From Hansschlegelia plantiphila (GTDB taxonomy: Bacteria; Pseudomonadota; Alphaproteobacteria; Rhizobiales; Methylopilaceae), in NCBI RefSeq assembly GCF_027922265.1, contig NZ_BSFI01000023.1:1-64000 (forward strand): a stretch of 64,000 nt of DNA. Reading direction: 5' to 3'. Position numbers and translations under genes: made by a program. Below are positions 27,850 to 36,475 of the stretch, piece after piece (the stretch's first letter is position 1; each line of letters begins with the position of its first letter). The notes under the pieces were generated by a model, which saw only the letters and a list, made by a program, of their open reading frames with translations, made no database searches and was not told the origin of the DNA.

Positions 27850-27861
27850 TATCGGTCGGTA
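27850..27861. promoter_or_regulatory. Operator copy 3 (RND promoter)
   Basis: TATCGGTCGGTA lies 60 nt centre-to-centre upstream of operator copy 2. Its flanks are nearly identical to copy 1 in front of tetR. The paired arrangement suggests strong cooperative repression of the pump operon. Confidence 0.65.
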
Positions 27862-27898
27862 TGAAATCGCGCGATCAGTCGGTTTGTCGCATTCCGGA

Positions 27899-29167
27899 TC
27901 ACGCCGCGGGGTAGATCGGGAACCGCGCGCAAAGCTCGCGAACCTCCGAGCGCACGGTCTCTATCGCGCCGCCATCTGCCGGCGCGTTCAGGACGCGCAG
28001 GATCCAGCCGCCGATGGAGGCGAACTCCGCAACGCCGAAGCCTCGCGCCGCGCCTGCGTTGCTGGATAGCCGCAGGCCGGAGGGCGCCTCCGGCGGCCGG
28101 GGATCGAACGGGATCTGGTTCTTGTTCACCGCGAGGCCTGCCGCCTCCAGCGCCTTCGCCGCGACGTCGCCGGTCAGCCCATGGTTGACGAGGTCGACCA
28201 GCATCAGCCCGGTGTCCGTGCCGCCCGCGACCAGCCGGACGCCCGCTTCCGCCAGCGTCGCCGCCAGCGTCTGCGCGCCGTCGACCACCGCCTGGTTGTA
28301 GGCGACGAAGTCCGGCCGCAGCGCCTCGCCGAAGCAGGCCGCCTTGCCGGCCACGATGTGCATCATCACCGAGCCCTGCACGCCCGGGAAAATCCCGGCG
28401 TTGATCCGCCCGCTCAGGGCGTCGTCGTCCCACAGGACCAGTCCGCCGCGGGCGCCGCGCAGCGACTTGTAGGTCGTCGACGTCACGACATGCGCGTGCG
28501 GGAAGGGGTTCGGATGGAGGCCGGCGGCGACGAGCCCCGCGAAATGGGCCATGTCGACCATCAGCAACGCGCCGACCTCGTCGGCGACCGCGCGCAGGCC
28601 GGAGACGTCGAGCGCGCGCGGGTAGGCGGAGCCGCCGGCGACGATCAGCTTCGGCCGGCGCGCTTGCGCCAAAGCGCGAACCTCGTCGAGGTTGATCCGC
28701 TCCGTCGCTCGGCTCACGCCGTAGCGGACGATCTCGTAGTCGCGTCCCGTCAGCGTCGCCGGATGGCCATGGCTGATATGGCCGCCGGCCGCCGTGTCCA
28801 TGGCGAGGATCGTGTCGCCGAGTTTTAGCAGGCCCAGAAACACGCCGGCGTTGGCGTTGGAGCCCGAATGCGGCTGGACGTTCGCGAAACGGCAGCCGAA
28901 GAGCTTCGTCGCCCGGCTGACGGCGAGCGTCTCCACCGCGTCGGCGAACTCGGCGCCGCCGTAGTAGCGGGCGTAAGCCGGACCCTCGACGGTCTTGTTG
29001 GTGAAGACCGACCCCTGCGCCTCGAGGACCAACCGGGAGACCAGGTTCTCCGATGCGATCAGTTCGATCCCGTCCTGCTGACGGCGGACCTCTCCGCCGA
29101 TCGCAGCCGCGAGCTCCGGATCGGCCTCAAGGCCGGAGGTGAAATAGCCGGGCGCCGGGCGGGGCAT
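27899..29167 (-). CDS. Serine hydroxymethyltransferase paralogue
   Basis: A 422-residue PLP fold-type I enzyme of the SHMT family: DGIELIASENLVSRLVLEAQ, FANVQPHSGSNANAGVFLGL, and the PLP lysine in TSTTYKSLRGARGG. Canonical GlyA has THK before the lysine; here it is TYK, and the usual EGYPGKRYYGG is EGPAYARYYGG. These changes set it apart from housekeeping GlyA and suggest another substrate, for example 2-methylserine or another beta-hydroxy amino acid, though serine/glycine exchange remains possible. It lies 8 nt downstream of the NikR-like gene and is co-transcribed with it, which ties C1 or serine chemistry to the divergent importer system. Confidence 0.88.
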   Translation of the reverse strand: MPRPAPGYFTSGLEADPELAAAIGGEVRRQQDGIELIASENLVSRLVLEAQGSVFTNKTVEGPAYARYYGGAEFADAVETLAVSRATKLFGCRFANVQPHSGSNANAGVFLGLLKLGDTILAMDTAAGGHISHGHPATLTGRDYEIVRYGVSRATERINLDEVRALAQARRPKLIVAGGSAYPRALDVSGLRAVADEVGALLMVDMAHFAGLVAAGLHPNPFPHAHVVTSTTYKSLRGARGGLVLWDDDALSGRINAGIFPGVQGSVMMHIVAGKAACFGEALRPDFVAYNQAVVDGAQTLAATLAEAGVRLVAGGTDTGLMLVDLVNHGLTGDVAAKALEAAGLAVNKNQIPFDPRPPEAPSGLRLSSNAGAARGFGVAEFASIGGWILRVLNAPADGGAIETVRSEVRELCARFPIYPAA

Positions 29168-29175
29168 CGCGATCC

Positions 29176-29667
29176 CTATTGCCGGATGAAGGGGTGGATC
29201 TGCGGGATGATGGCCGCGACCACCTGCAGTCGACCGGAGATCACGCCGCGGACGGTGATCATTTCGTCGGCAATCGCCTGCAATTTGCGCGCGGGACCCT
29301 GCAGGAGCAGCACCTCAAGCGTGCGGCTCTCGTTGAGGTGGACGTGGAAGGACGAGATCACCTCGTCGATATAGGCGCGCTGCAGATCGCCGATGCGCTG
29401 CTCCACGCCGGTCGACAGCTGACCATAGAAAAGCGTGAGGGTTCCGACCATCACCTCCTCTCCGAATTCGGTCTGCTCTTCGATCAGCAGGCGATGCAGC
29501 ATCTCGGCGACAGCCTGCGACCGGCTGGCGAAGCCCCGTCGGGCGACCATGGCGTCGAGGTCGCCGAGCATGCGCGGCGGCAAAGAGAGGCTGACCCGCT
29601 CGACCGTCGCCCGCCGGCCGGGCTCGGCGGGAGGTCGGGACTGGGGGCCAGGCTCCTTTTTCTCCAT
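29176..29667 (-). CDS. NikR-like ribbon-helix-helix regulator with incomplete nickel site
   Basis: A 163-residue regulator. An RHH domain (ERVSLSLPPRMLGDLDAMVA, then SRSQAVAEMLHRLL) precedes a NikR-type ACT-like domain (SSFHVHLNESRTLEVLLLQG). The FHVH pair matches nickel ligands His87 and His89 of E. coli NikR, but the His76 position is Arg and the Cys95 position is Thr, so classical nickel sensing is doubtful. ATG 29667 is preferred over GTG 29685 because AGAGGAG precedes it. It faces the importer operon across a perfect NikR-type inverted repeat, so it most likely represses both sides. Confidence 0.85.
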   Translation of the reverse strand: MEKKEPGPQSRPPAEPGRRATVERVSLSLPPRMLGDLDAMVARRGFASRSQAVAEMLHRLLIEEQTEFGEEVMVGTLTLFYGQLSTGVEQRIGDLQRAYIDEVISSFHVHLNESRTLEVLLLQGPARKLQAIADEMITVRGVISGRLQVVAAIIPQIHPFIRQ

Positions 29668-29678
29668 GTCGATCTCCT

Positions 29679-29695
29679 CTGGCACGGCGTATGCA
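29679..29695 (+). promoter_or_regulatory. Sigma-54 promoter of the importer-creatininase-GlnT operon
   Basis: CTGGCACG-GCGT-ATGCA matches YTGGCACG-N4-TTGCW in all but one base. The predicted start near 29706 falls inside the inverted repeat at 29704-29735, so a bound repressor would block initiation. It implies RpoN dependence, probably nitrogen limitation. Confidence 0.7.
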
Positions 29696-29703
29696 AGCCT
29701 GTT

Positions 29704-29735
29704 GAGTATTACGATAATCTAAAATCGTAATACTC
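29704..29735. promoter_or_regulatory. NikR-type operator, perfect 12-8-12 inverted repeat
   Basis: GAGTATTACGAT and ATCGTAATACTC are exact inverted copies separated by 8 nt. Read as half-sites, this is GTATTA-N16-TAATAC, the same geometry as the E. coli NikR site GTATGA-N16-TCATAC. It sits between the NikR-like gene and the divergent binding-protein gene, 18 nt before the ATG of the latter. Confidence 0.8.
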
Positions 29736-29752
29736 GTCGAGAGGAGATCGGC

Positions 29753-30751
29753 ATGGGTTCGGCCAGGCATTTCATCCGGGGAGCGGCGTTGGCGCTGCTC
29801 GCGCTTGTCGCGATCGGCGCGACGGCTCCAAAGGCGAGCGCCGCGGACGGCCCGCTGCGCATCGGCTACAGCGACTGGCCGGGCTGGGTCGCCTGGCAGG
29901 TCGCGATCGACAAGGGCTGGTTCAAGGAATCCGGCGTCGACGTCGATTTCGAGTGGTTCGACTATTCCGCCTCGATGGACGCCTTCGGCGCGGGGAAGAT
30001 CGACGCCGTCACCGTGACAAATGGCGACACGCTGGTGATGGGGTCGGGCGGCTCCAAGGGCGTGATGATCATGCTGACGGATTATTCCAACGGCAACGAC
30101 ATGATCATCGGCAAGCCGGGCCTCAAGAAGCTGACGGACCTCAAGGGCAAGAAGGTCGGCCTCGAGAGCGGGCTGGTGGAGCACCTGCTGCTGCTCAACG
30201 GCCTGAAGAAGGCCGGGATGACGGACGCCGACGTCGAGATCGTCAACGTCAAAACCAACGACACGCCGCAGGTCCTCTCGGACGACGCCATCTCCGCCGT
30301 CGGCGCGTGGCAGCCGGTCGCGGGCCAGGCGATGAAGGGCGTGCCGGGCGCGAAGCCGCTCTACACCTCGGCCGACCAGCCGGGCCTGATCTACGATGTC
30401 GTCACCGTGTCGCCGACGAGCTTCGCCGGCCGCAAGGACGACTGGGCCAAGGTCATGAAGGTCTGGGACAAGGTCGTCGCCTTCATCACCGATCCGAAGA
30501 CGCAGCCCGACGCGGTGAAGATCATGGCTGCACGCAGCGGCGTGCCGCCCGAGGAATACGTCCGCTACCTCAAGGGCACCAAGCTGCTCAGCCTCGCCGA
30601 GGGCGCCAAGGTGTTCAAGGACGCCGACGGCTTCGGCTCGCTCTACGGCTCCACGCGCAACGCCGACGACTTCAACGTGAAGGCCGGCGTCTACAAGGAA
30701 AGCCAGGACGTGAAGTCCTACATCGACCCGTCGCTGGCCGGGGCCAAGTAA
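29753..30751 (+). CDS. ABC transporter substrate-binding protein (NMT1/SsuA/TauA type)
   Basis: A 332-residue periplasmic protein with signal peptide through ATAPKASAA. The mature part opens LRIGYSDWPGWVAWQVAIDK, typical of NMT1/THI5-like proteins for nitrate, taurine, sulfonates, urea-like or pyrimidine compounds; FDYSASMDAFGAGKIDAVTV follows. It delivers ligand to the permease and ATPase encoded downstream. GAGGAG lies 7-8 nt before the ATG. It is the first gene of an operon continuing to glnT at 34781 and is controlled by the sigma-54 promoter and operator just upstream. Confidence 0.9.
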   Translation: MGSARHFIRGAALALLALVAIGATAPKASAADGPLRIGYSDWPGWVAWQVAIDKGWFKESGVDVDFEWFDYSASMDAFGAGKIDAVTVTNGDTLVMGSGGSKGVMIMLTDYSNGNDMIIGKPGLKKLTDLKGKKVGLESGLVEHLLLLNGLKKAGMTDADVEIVNVKTNDTPQVLSDDAISAVGAWQPVAGQAMKGVPGAKPLYTSADQPGLIYDVVTVSPTSFAGRKDDWAKVMKVWDKVVAFITDPKTQPDAVKIMAARSGVPPEEYVRYLKGTKLLSLAEGAKVFKDADGFGSLYGSTRNADDFNVKAGVYKESQDVKSYIDPSLAGAK

Positions 30752-30755
30752 GGCC

Positions 30756-31760
30756 TTGAAGGCTGACGTCGCGGTTCCGCGGCCGATCGCTCGGCCGCGG
30801 CTGTTCTCCGCGCGGTTCTTCGCGGTCGGGCGGTCGCCGACGCCGCGGGCGCGCACGATGCTGGGGGTGCTGTCCTTCGTGCTCCCGCTCGCTCTGTGGT
30901 CTGCGGTGTCCTATGCGCCGTTCCTCTGGCATCCGCTGGTCGAGATCACCGATCCCGGCGACGTCGCCTACTACAGCAAGGGGATGCGGGCGCCGGCGGA
31001 CGCCTTCGCCGAGGAGGTCGAGGGCATGACCGCCTCGGGCCAGGCGCCCCCGCAGGGGATTCCGGCCAATCCGGTCTATCTGCCCGCCCCGCACGAGGTC
31101 GCGCTCGCGCTGTGGGCGGCGGCGACGCCGGCCGCGGACGCGCGCGAGGAGTTCCGCCTGAGCTCGAGCCTCTGGCACTCGATCCAGATCATCTTCTGGG
31201 CGTTCCTGATCTCGTCGGCGATCGGCGTCCCGCTCGGGATTCTCTGCGGCTCCTACAGCGCGATCGGGCGGCTGACGGAGCCGTTCGTCGAGTTTTTCCG
31301 CTATCTGCCGGCGCCGGCCTTCGGGGCGCTCTGCGTCGCCGTGCTCGGCATCTATGACGGCCCGAAGATCGCGATCGTCGTCATCGGCACGTTCTTTCAG
31401 CAGGTGCTGATCATCGCGGGCACGACGCGGCGCGCGGACTACGCGCTGCTGGAGGCCGCGCAGACCCTGGGCGCGCGGAACCTGAGGCTGGTGCGCAATG
31501 TGGTCGTGCCGGCGGTGCTGCCCGATCTCTACAACGACCAGCGCATTCTGCTCGGCTGGGCCTGGACCTATCTGATCGTCGCCGAACTCGTCGGGACGTC
31601 GTCCGGCATCACCTTCTTCATCACCCAGCAGGCGCGCTACCAGCATTTCGAGAACGTCTACGCCGCCATCTTCATCCTCGGGATCGTCGGCTTCGGCAGC
31701 GACCTGCTGCTGGCGCGGCTCGGCCGCTGGCTGTTTCCCTGGCGGAGGACGACCGCATGA
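30756..31760 (+). CDS. ABC transporter permease (SsuC/TauC type)
   Basis: A 334-residue membrane protein with a longer than usual N-terminal periplasmic region (about residues 55-130) before the six-helix BPD_transp_1 core. The coupling loop is LEAAQTLGARNLRLVRNVVV, followed by LLGWAWTYLIVAELVGTSSG. TTG 30756 is the likely start, with AAGG just before it; ATG 30858 is a shorter alternative. Its stop overlaps the ATPase gene by 4 nt. Confidence 0.87.
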   Translation: MKADVAVPRPIARPRLFSARFFAVGRSPTPRARTMLGVLSFVLPLALWSAVSYAPFLWHPLVEITDPGDVAYYSKGMRAPADAFAEEVEGMTASGQAPPQGIPANPVYLPAPHEVALALWAAATPAADAREEFRLSSSLWHSIQIIFWAFLISSAIGVPLGILCGSYSAIGRLTEPFVEFFRYLPAPAFGALCVAVLGIYDGPKIAIVVIGTFFQQVLIIAGTTRRADYALLEAAQTLGARNLRLVRNVVVPAVLPDLYNDQRILLGWAWTYLIVAELVGTSSGITFFITQQARYQHFENVYAAIFILGIVGFGSDLLLARLGRWLFPWRRTTA

Positions 31761-32635
31761 GCGCGTCGCCGGACGAGGTGCGCGCGCGGTTCGACCGGCT
31801 GAAGGCGCGCGAGCCGATTCTGCAGGTGCGGGGTCTGTGCAAGACCGTTCCGGCCAAGGACGGCGAACGGACGATCCTGAACGACGTCAACTTCACCACC
31901 CACCGGCGCGAATTCCTCTGCGTCGTGGGACCCTCCGGCTGCGGGAAGTCCACGCTGATCCGCACGATCGCGGGGCTGGAGGAGGCGAGCGGAGGCGAAA
32001 TCCTCGTCGCAGGTCAGCCTGTCCACGGACCCGGCCCCGACCGCGCCATGGTGTTCCAGGGCTACACGCTGTTTCCGTGGCTGACCGTCCTCGGCAACGT
32101 GATGTTCGGCCTGCGGATGGCGGACAAACCGAAGGAGGAGGCCGCGCGAGAGGCCAGGCAGTGGCTCGATCTCGTCGGGCTCGAGCCCTACGCCGACGCC
32201 TATCCGCACACGCTGTCCGGCGGCATGAAGCAGAGGGTCGCGATCGCCCGCGCGCTTGCGATCCAGCCGCGCATCCTGCTGATGGACGAGCCGTTCTCCG
32301 CGCTCGACGCCCGCACCCGCGCCCGGATGCAGGCCTATCTCGTCGACATCTGGCGCAAGATCGACGTCACCATCGTCTTCATCACCCACGACCTCGACGA
32401 GGCGGTGCTGCTCGCCGACCGCATCCTCGTGCTGAAGACCGGTCCCGGCGAGGTCGTCGACCTGATGGAGGTGCCGGCGCTTCGTCCGGCCGCCGGACGC
32501 ACGCTGGACGATCCCGCGCTGCGGGCGACGCTCGAACGGCTCGAAGGTTTCATCCACGCGCACGAGACGGTGGTCGACGACGAGCCGGTGACGCCGGTGG
32601 TGCGCCTCGCCAGCGTGGCCGAGGAGGTGGACTGA
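31757..32635 (+). CDS. ABC transporter ATP-binding protein (SsuB/TauB/NrtD type)
   Basis: A 292-residue ATPase: Walker A GPSGCGKST, Q-loop VFQGYTLFPWLTV, signature LSGGMKQRVAIARAL, Walker B ILLMDEPFSALDARTR, H-loop ITHDLDEAV. It energises the importer of the preceding two genes. The last about 60 residues form an extra tail beyond the core. It is coupled by ATGA to the permease and by TGATG to the creatininase-like gene. Confidence 0.92.
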   Translation: MSASPDEVRARFDRLKAREPILQVRGLCKTVPAKDGERTILNDVNFTTHRREFLCVVGPSGCGKSTLIRTIAGLEEASGGEILVAGQPVHGPGPDRAMVFQGYTLFPWLTVLGNVMFGLRMADKPKEEAAREARQWLDLVGLEPYADAYPHTLSGGMKQRVAIARALAIQPRILLMDEPFSALDARTRARMQAYLVDIWRKIDVTIVFITHDLDEAVLLADRILVLKTGPGEVVDLMEVPALRPAAGRTLDDPALRATLERLEGFIHAHETVVDDEPVTPVVRLASVAEEVD

Positions 32636-33408
32636 TGCTCTGGGCCGAGCGGACCTGGGAGGAGATCGGCGCCGACGTCGCGGCTTCGGCGTCCGCCGCG
32701 ATCCTGCCGGTCGGCGCGACCGAGCAGCACGGACCTCATATGGGCTGCGGCATGGATTTCGTGCTGGCCGATCGGCTGTGCCGCGACGTCGCCGCCGAGA
32801 CCGGCGTCCCGATGCTGCCGACGCTGCCCTATGGCTGCTCGCTCGGCCACAGCCGGCGCTGGCCGGGCACGATCGCGCTCGATCCGATCCTCATGACGCG
32901 GGTGGTCGCGGCGGTGGGCGAGGACGCCTACGCCTCCGGCGTGCGCCGGCTGTTCATCGTCAACGCCCATGTGACCAACGCAGCGCCGCTGCGGTCGGCG
33001 CTCGAGATCCTGCGGGCCGGCCATGACGACCTGATGGTCGCGCTGGTCAACACCGCCACGCTCAGCGAGCGGGTGCGCGAGGCGCATTTCTCGGACGCCG
33101 CGGATTGGCACGCGAACGACGCCGAGACCTCACTGATGATGGCCATCGCGCCCGCCCTGGTGCGCGAGGACCGGCTGGCCGACGCGGACGATCCCGATCG
33201 AACCGACGGCCTGGTGTTTTCGCACCCGGTCAATCGCACGAGCCTGAACGGCGTCACCGGCCGCCCGAGCCTCGCCACCGCCGCGAAGGGCGAGCGCCTG
33301 TTCGCATGGATGGTCGAGGACCTTTGCAGCCTTGTCCGCCGCGGCCTCCGAGAACGACCGCCGCTCCCGCACGGCTATGACGAACGGGCGAAGCCCGCCA
33401 GGACATGA
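32635..33408 (+). CDS. Creatininase-family amidohydrolase
   Basis: A 257-residue metal-dependent hydrolase. The creatininase metal site is visible: Glu and His in [11 protein letters not shown], Asp in GCGMDF, His in [10 protein letters not shown] (usually NGHGGN) and Glu in [12 protein letters not shown]. Family members open cyclic amides (creatinine) or cleave formamides such as N-formyl intermediates in riboflavin/F420 and guanine pathways. No creatinase gene accompanies it, so creatinine itself is not certain. ATG 32635 shares one base with the ATPase stop; its own stop overlaps the glnT start by 4 nt. Confidence 0.88.
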   Translation: MLWAERTWEEIGADVAASASAAILPVGATEQHGPHMGCGMDFVLADRLCRDVAAETGVPMLPTLPYGCSLGHSRRWPGTIALDPILMTRVVAAVGEDAYASGVRRLFIVNAHVTNAAPLRSALEILRAGHDDLMVALVNTATLSERVREAHFSDAADWHANDAETSLMMAIAPALVREDRLADADDPDRTDGLVFSHPVNRTSLNGVTGRPSLATAAKGERLFAWMVEDLCSLVRRGLRERPPLPHGYDERAKPART

Positions 33409-34781
33409 GCGAGACTCCGATGAACCTGAAAGACGACGTCAAGGCCGTGATGGAGGACCTCCGCGCCAAGGGCGTGAAGTACTGCATCGGCGCCTATGTG
33501 GACATACACGGCGCCCAGAAGGGCAAGGTCGTGCCGCTCGATCATCTGCCCCACATGGCTGGCGGCTCGGAGCTCTACACCGGCTATGCGCTCGACGGCC
33601 TCGGCCAGGAGCCGAACGAGGACGAGTTCGCCTCGGTCCCCGACCTGAAGCGCTTCATCCAGCTGCCCTGGGAGCCCAAGATCGCCTGGGCGCCGGCGGA
33701 CATCTCGTTCAAGGGCGAGCCCTATCCGCTGTCGACCCGCATCGTGCTGCAGAACGTCATGGCGGAAGCCGCGAAGATGGGGTTCGGCTTCAACCTCGGC
33801 GTCGAGTGCGAGATCTTCCTGCTGAAGAAGGAGACCGATGGGACGATGTCGATCCCAGATCCGGACGATAAGCTCGTGAAGCCCTGCTACGACGTCCGCG
33901 GCTTCCTCTCGAACTTCGCCTGGGTCGACCGGATGGCCGAGACCATCAACGATCTGGGCTGGGACCTCTATTCCTTCGACCACGAGGACGCCAACGGCCA
34001 GTTCGAGTTCGACTTCGCCTACGCCGACGCGCTGACGACAGCCGACCGCGTGACGTTCTTCCGGCTGATGGCGAAGCAGTACGCCGGCGATCTCGGCCTG
34101 ATCGCGACGATGATGCCGAAGCCGTTCGCGAACCGCACGGGCAACGGCGCGCATTTCAACATGTCGCTTTCCGACATCGAGACCGGGGCCAACCTGTTCG
34201 CGCGTGACCCGGCGGACGACCCGCGCGGTCTCGGCCTCTCGGACGTCGGCTACCACTTCATCGCCGGGATCATCCGCCATGGACGTGCGCTGTGCGCGGC
34301 CTTCGCGCCGACGGTGAACAGCTACAAGCGCCTCACCCGTCGCGGCGCGATGGCGACCTTTTCCTGGGCGCCGGTGTTCAACTCCTACGGCTCGAACAAC
34401 CGCACCAACTCGATCCGCGTACCGATGGGCGGCGGCCGCTGCGAGAGCCGCAACGCCGACGGCGCGGCGAACCCCTATCTCGCCGCCGCGCTGGCGCTCG
34501 CCGCCGGCCTCGAAGGCGTGCGCGAAAAGCTCGATCCGGGCGCGCCGAACGAGGACAATCTCTACGAGCTGTCTGAGGCCGAGCGCGCCAGGCGCGGCAT
34601 CGAGTTCCTGCCGCAGACGCTCGCCGAAGCGGTCGACGCCTTCGCCGCCGACCCGCTGGTCGAGAAGACGCTGGGCAAGGCGCTGCGCGACGAGTTCGTG
34701 CGCTACAAGCGCGAGGAATGGGCGGAGTATCACGCCACTATCAGCCAGTGGGAGACGGACCGCTACAGCCACATGTTCTGA
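33405..34781 (+). CDS. glnT: Type III glutamine synthetase (GlnT) / gamma-glutamylamide ligase
   Basis: A 458-residue GS-family ligase. [20 protein letters not shown] and [20 protein letters not shown] are typical of rhizobial GlnT; the catalytic half has [23 protein letters not shown] and NRTNSIRVP. GlnT enzymes and their close relatives (GmaS) join glutamate with ammonia or an amine such as methylamine. Being last in an operon with an amidohydrolase, it probably captures the ammonia or amine released. Start ATG 33405 (coupled) or 33420. It ends 15 nt from the convergent permease gene. Confidence 0.9.
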   Translation: MSETPMNLKDDVKAVMEDLRAKGVKYCIGAYVDIHGAQKGKVVPLDHLPHMAGGSELYTGYALDGLGQEPNEDEFASVPDLKRFIQLPWEPKIAWAPADISFKGEPYPLSTRIVLQNVMAEAAKMGFGFNLGVECEIFLLKKETDGTMSIPDPDDKLVKPCYDVRGFLSNFAWVDRMAETINDLGWDLYSFDHEDANGQFEFDFAYADALTTADRVTFFRLMAKQYAGDLGLIATMMPKPFANRTGNGAHFNMSLSDIETGANLFARDPADDPRGLGLSDVGYHFIAGIIRHGRALCAAFAPTVNSYKRLTRRGAMATFSWAPVFNSYGSNNRTNSIRVPMGGGRCESRNADGAANPYLAAALALAAGLEGVREKLDPGAPNEDNLYELSEAERARRGIEFLPQTLAEAVDAFAADPLVEKTLGKALRDEFVRYKREEWAEYHATISQWETDRYSHMF

Positions 34782-34796
34782 CGGCTGGGGGCCCTC

Positions 34797-35537
34797 TCAA
34801 CCGCGTCCAGCGCGGCGCGCGGCCCATCGTTCGAGAGCGCCGAGCGCGTCGGAGATCAGCACCGTCAGCGCCGCGATCGCCGCCGCGCCTTGCACGATAT
34901 AGGCGAGATTATTGGTCGCGAGCCCTGCGATCACCACCTCGCCCAGCGTCCGCGCCGCGACCGTTGAGCCGATCGTCGCGGTCGACAGCGCGATCACAGC
35001 CGAGAGCCTGACGCCGGACAGGATCGCCGGCAATGCAAGCGGCAGCTCGACCTCCAGAAGCTCCTGTCGCGGCGACAGCCCCGCGCCGCGGGCCGCGTCG
35101 AGCACGGCGGGCGATACGCCCTCGATCCCGCTCAGCGCATTTTCGAACACAGGCAGCACGCCGTAGAGCGTGAGAGCGATCAGCGTCGGCGCCTCGCCGA
35201 AGCCGACGGAGGGCACGGCGATCGCGAGCACCGCCACGGGCGGAAACGTCTGCCCGGCGTTCGCGACGCTTCGAAACAGCGGCAGGAACGCAGATCCCGC
35301 AGGACGCGTGGCGAACACGGCGAGCGCAAGCGCCGCAGCCGTCGCGAGCACGGTCGCCACGGCTGCGATCGCCACATGGATCGCCGCGAGCTCCAGCACG
35401 CTCGACTGCGTGTAGACGGCCGGCGCTCCGGCCGGCGCAAGCGGAGCGAGCGCGGCGGCGAAGGTCTCCGGCCTGATGAGATAGACGGCCAGCAGCGCCA
35501 GCGTCAGCAAGCGAAGGGTCCAGGCCGCGGCCTTCAT
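34797..35537 (-). CDS. OpuC/Yeh-type ABC transporter permease
   Basis: A 246-residue permease with about six helices. SVANAGQTFPPVAVLAIAVP, then TLYGVLPVFENALSGIEGVS and LDAARGAGLSPRQELLEVEL (coupling loop) resemble YehW/OpuCB permeases for betaine-like compounds. It is the last gene of the minus-strand operon that begins with the exported amidase. Its ATG overlaps the ATPase stop by 4 nt. Confidence 0.9.
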   Translation of the reverse strand: MKAAAWTLRLLTLALLAVYLIRPETFAAALAPLAPAGAPAVYTQSSVLELAAIHVAIAAVATVLATAAALALAVFATRPAGSAFLPLFRSVANAGQTFPPVAVLAIAVPSVGFGEAPTLIALTLYGVLPVFENALSGIEGVSPAVLDAARGAGLSPRQELLEVELPLALPAILSGVRLSAVIALSTATIGSTVAARTLGEVVIAGLATNNLAYIVQGAAAIAALTVLISDALGALERWAARRAGRG

Positions 35538-36475
35538 CGCGCCTTCGCGGCGGCCGCCTCGACGAGGCGGGCGAGGGTGACGATTCCGAGGCGTTCGCCG
35601 CCGGCTCCGGTGACGGGGGCTGCGGCTCGTCCCGACCAGAGCAGGGCGGCGAGCGCCTCGCGACGGTCGGCGTCGGCCGCGATCGGCTCGCCTCCGGCCT
35701 CGCCGGGCTGCGTCAGGTCGGCGACGCTCTTCAGCGACAACAGACGGAACGGACGCTCATCCGCCCCGAACATGTCGGCCGCGAACTGCGTCGCGGGATG
35801 CGTCAGCACCTCGACGGGCGTCGCCTCCTGCACGAGGCGTCCGCGCTCCATGATGGCGATGCGGTCGGCGAGGCTGGTCGCCTCGTCCATGTCGTGGGTG
35901 ACCAGCACCACCGTCACGCCGAGCTTGCGCTGGATCGCCCTCAGATCGGCCTGCGCCTTCGCGCGCACGATCGGGTCGAGCGCCCCGAAGGGCTCGTCCA
36001 TCAGCAGCACGCGCGGAAAGGCCGCGAGCGCCCGCGCCACGCCGACGCGCTGCTGCTGGCCGCCGGAAAGCTGATGGGGACGGCGGGGGCCGTAGATCGC
36101 GGGTTCCAAGCCGAACAGCGACAGCAGTTCGTCGACCCGCGCTTCGATGCGCGCCTTGTCCCAGCCCAGCAGTTTCGGCGTGGTGGCGACGTTCTCCGCG
36201 ATCGTCCGGTGCGGGAACAGGCCGTGGCCCTGGATGGCGTAGCCGATCGAGCGGCGAAGCAGATGAGGCGCGGTGGCGCGCGTGTCTTCGCCCGCGATCA
36301 GCACCCGGCCGCTGGTGGGCTCGACCATCCGGTTGATCATGCGCAGCAGCGTCGTCTTGCCCGAGCCCGACGCGCCGACGACCGCGACGATCGCGCCTTC
36401 CGCGATCTCCAGCGAGACGTCGTCGACGACGACATCGTCGTCATAGCGCTTGGTGAGTCGTTCGATCGTGATCAC
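35534..36475 (-). CDS. OpuC/Yeh-type ABC transporter ATP-binding protein
   Basis: A 313-residue ATPase: Walker A GASGSGKTT, signature LSGGQQQRVGVARAL, Walker B VLLMDEPFGALDPI, and the GYAIQGHGLFPHRTIAENVA stretch typical of OpuCA/YehX. The C-terminal about 70 residues hold one CBS-like half, where osmosensing members have two. GTG 36475 overlaps the stop of the upstream permease by 4 nt; the much longer open frame is antisense-type noise. It drives both permeases of this operon. Confidence 0.9.
   Translation of the reverse strand: MITIERLTKRYDDDVVVDDVSLEIAEGAIVAVVGASGSGKTTLLRMINRMVEPTSGRVLIAGEDTRATAPHLLRRSIGYAIQGHGLFPHRTIAENVATTPKLLGWDKARIEARVDELLSLFGLEPAIYGPRRPHQLSGGQQQRVGVARALAAFPRVLLMDEPFGALDPIVRAKAQADLRAIQRKLGVTVVLVTHDMDEATSLADRIAIMERGRLVQEATPVEVLTHPATQFAADMFGADERPFRLLSLKSVADLTQPGEAGGEPIAADADRREALAALLWSGRAAAPVTGAGGERLGIVTLARLVEAAAAKAR

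Noticed and set aside
29176..29753. Nickel uptake locus controlled by NikR
   Set aside because: The importer is NMT1-type rather than NikABCDE, two nickel ligands are missing, and no nickel enzyme gene is nearby.
32635..33408. Complete creatinine degradation pathway
   Set aside because: There is a creatininase-family gene but no creatinase, urease or sarcosine oxidase, so the substrate cannot be claimed to be creatinine.
33405..34781. Calling the ligase outright gamma-glutamylmethylamide synthetase (GmaS)
   Set aside because: The N-terminal region matches GlnT type III better, and no N-methylglutamate synthase or dehydrogenase genes are present; an amine-ligating activity is only left open.
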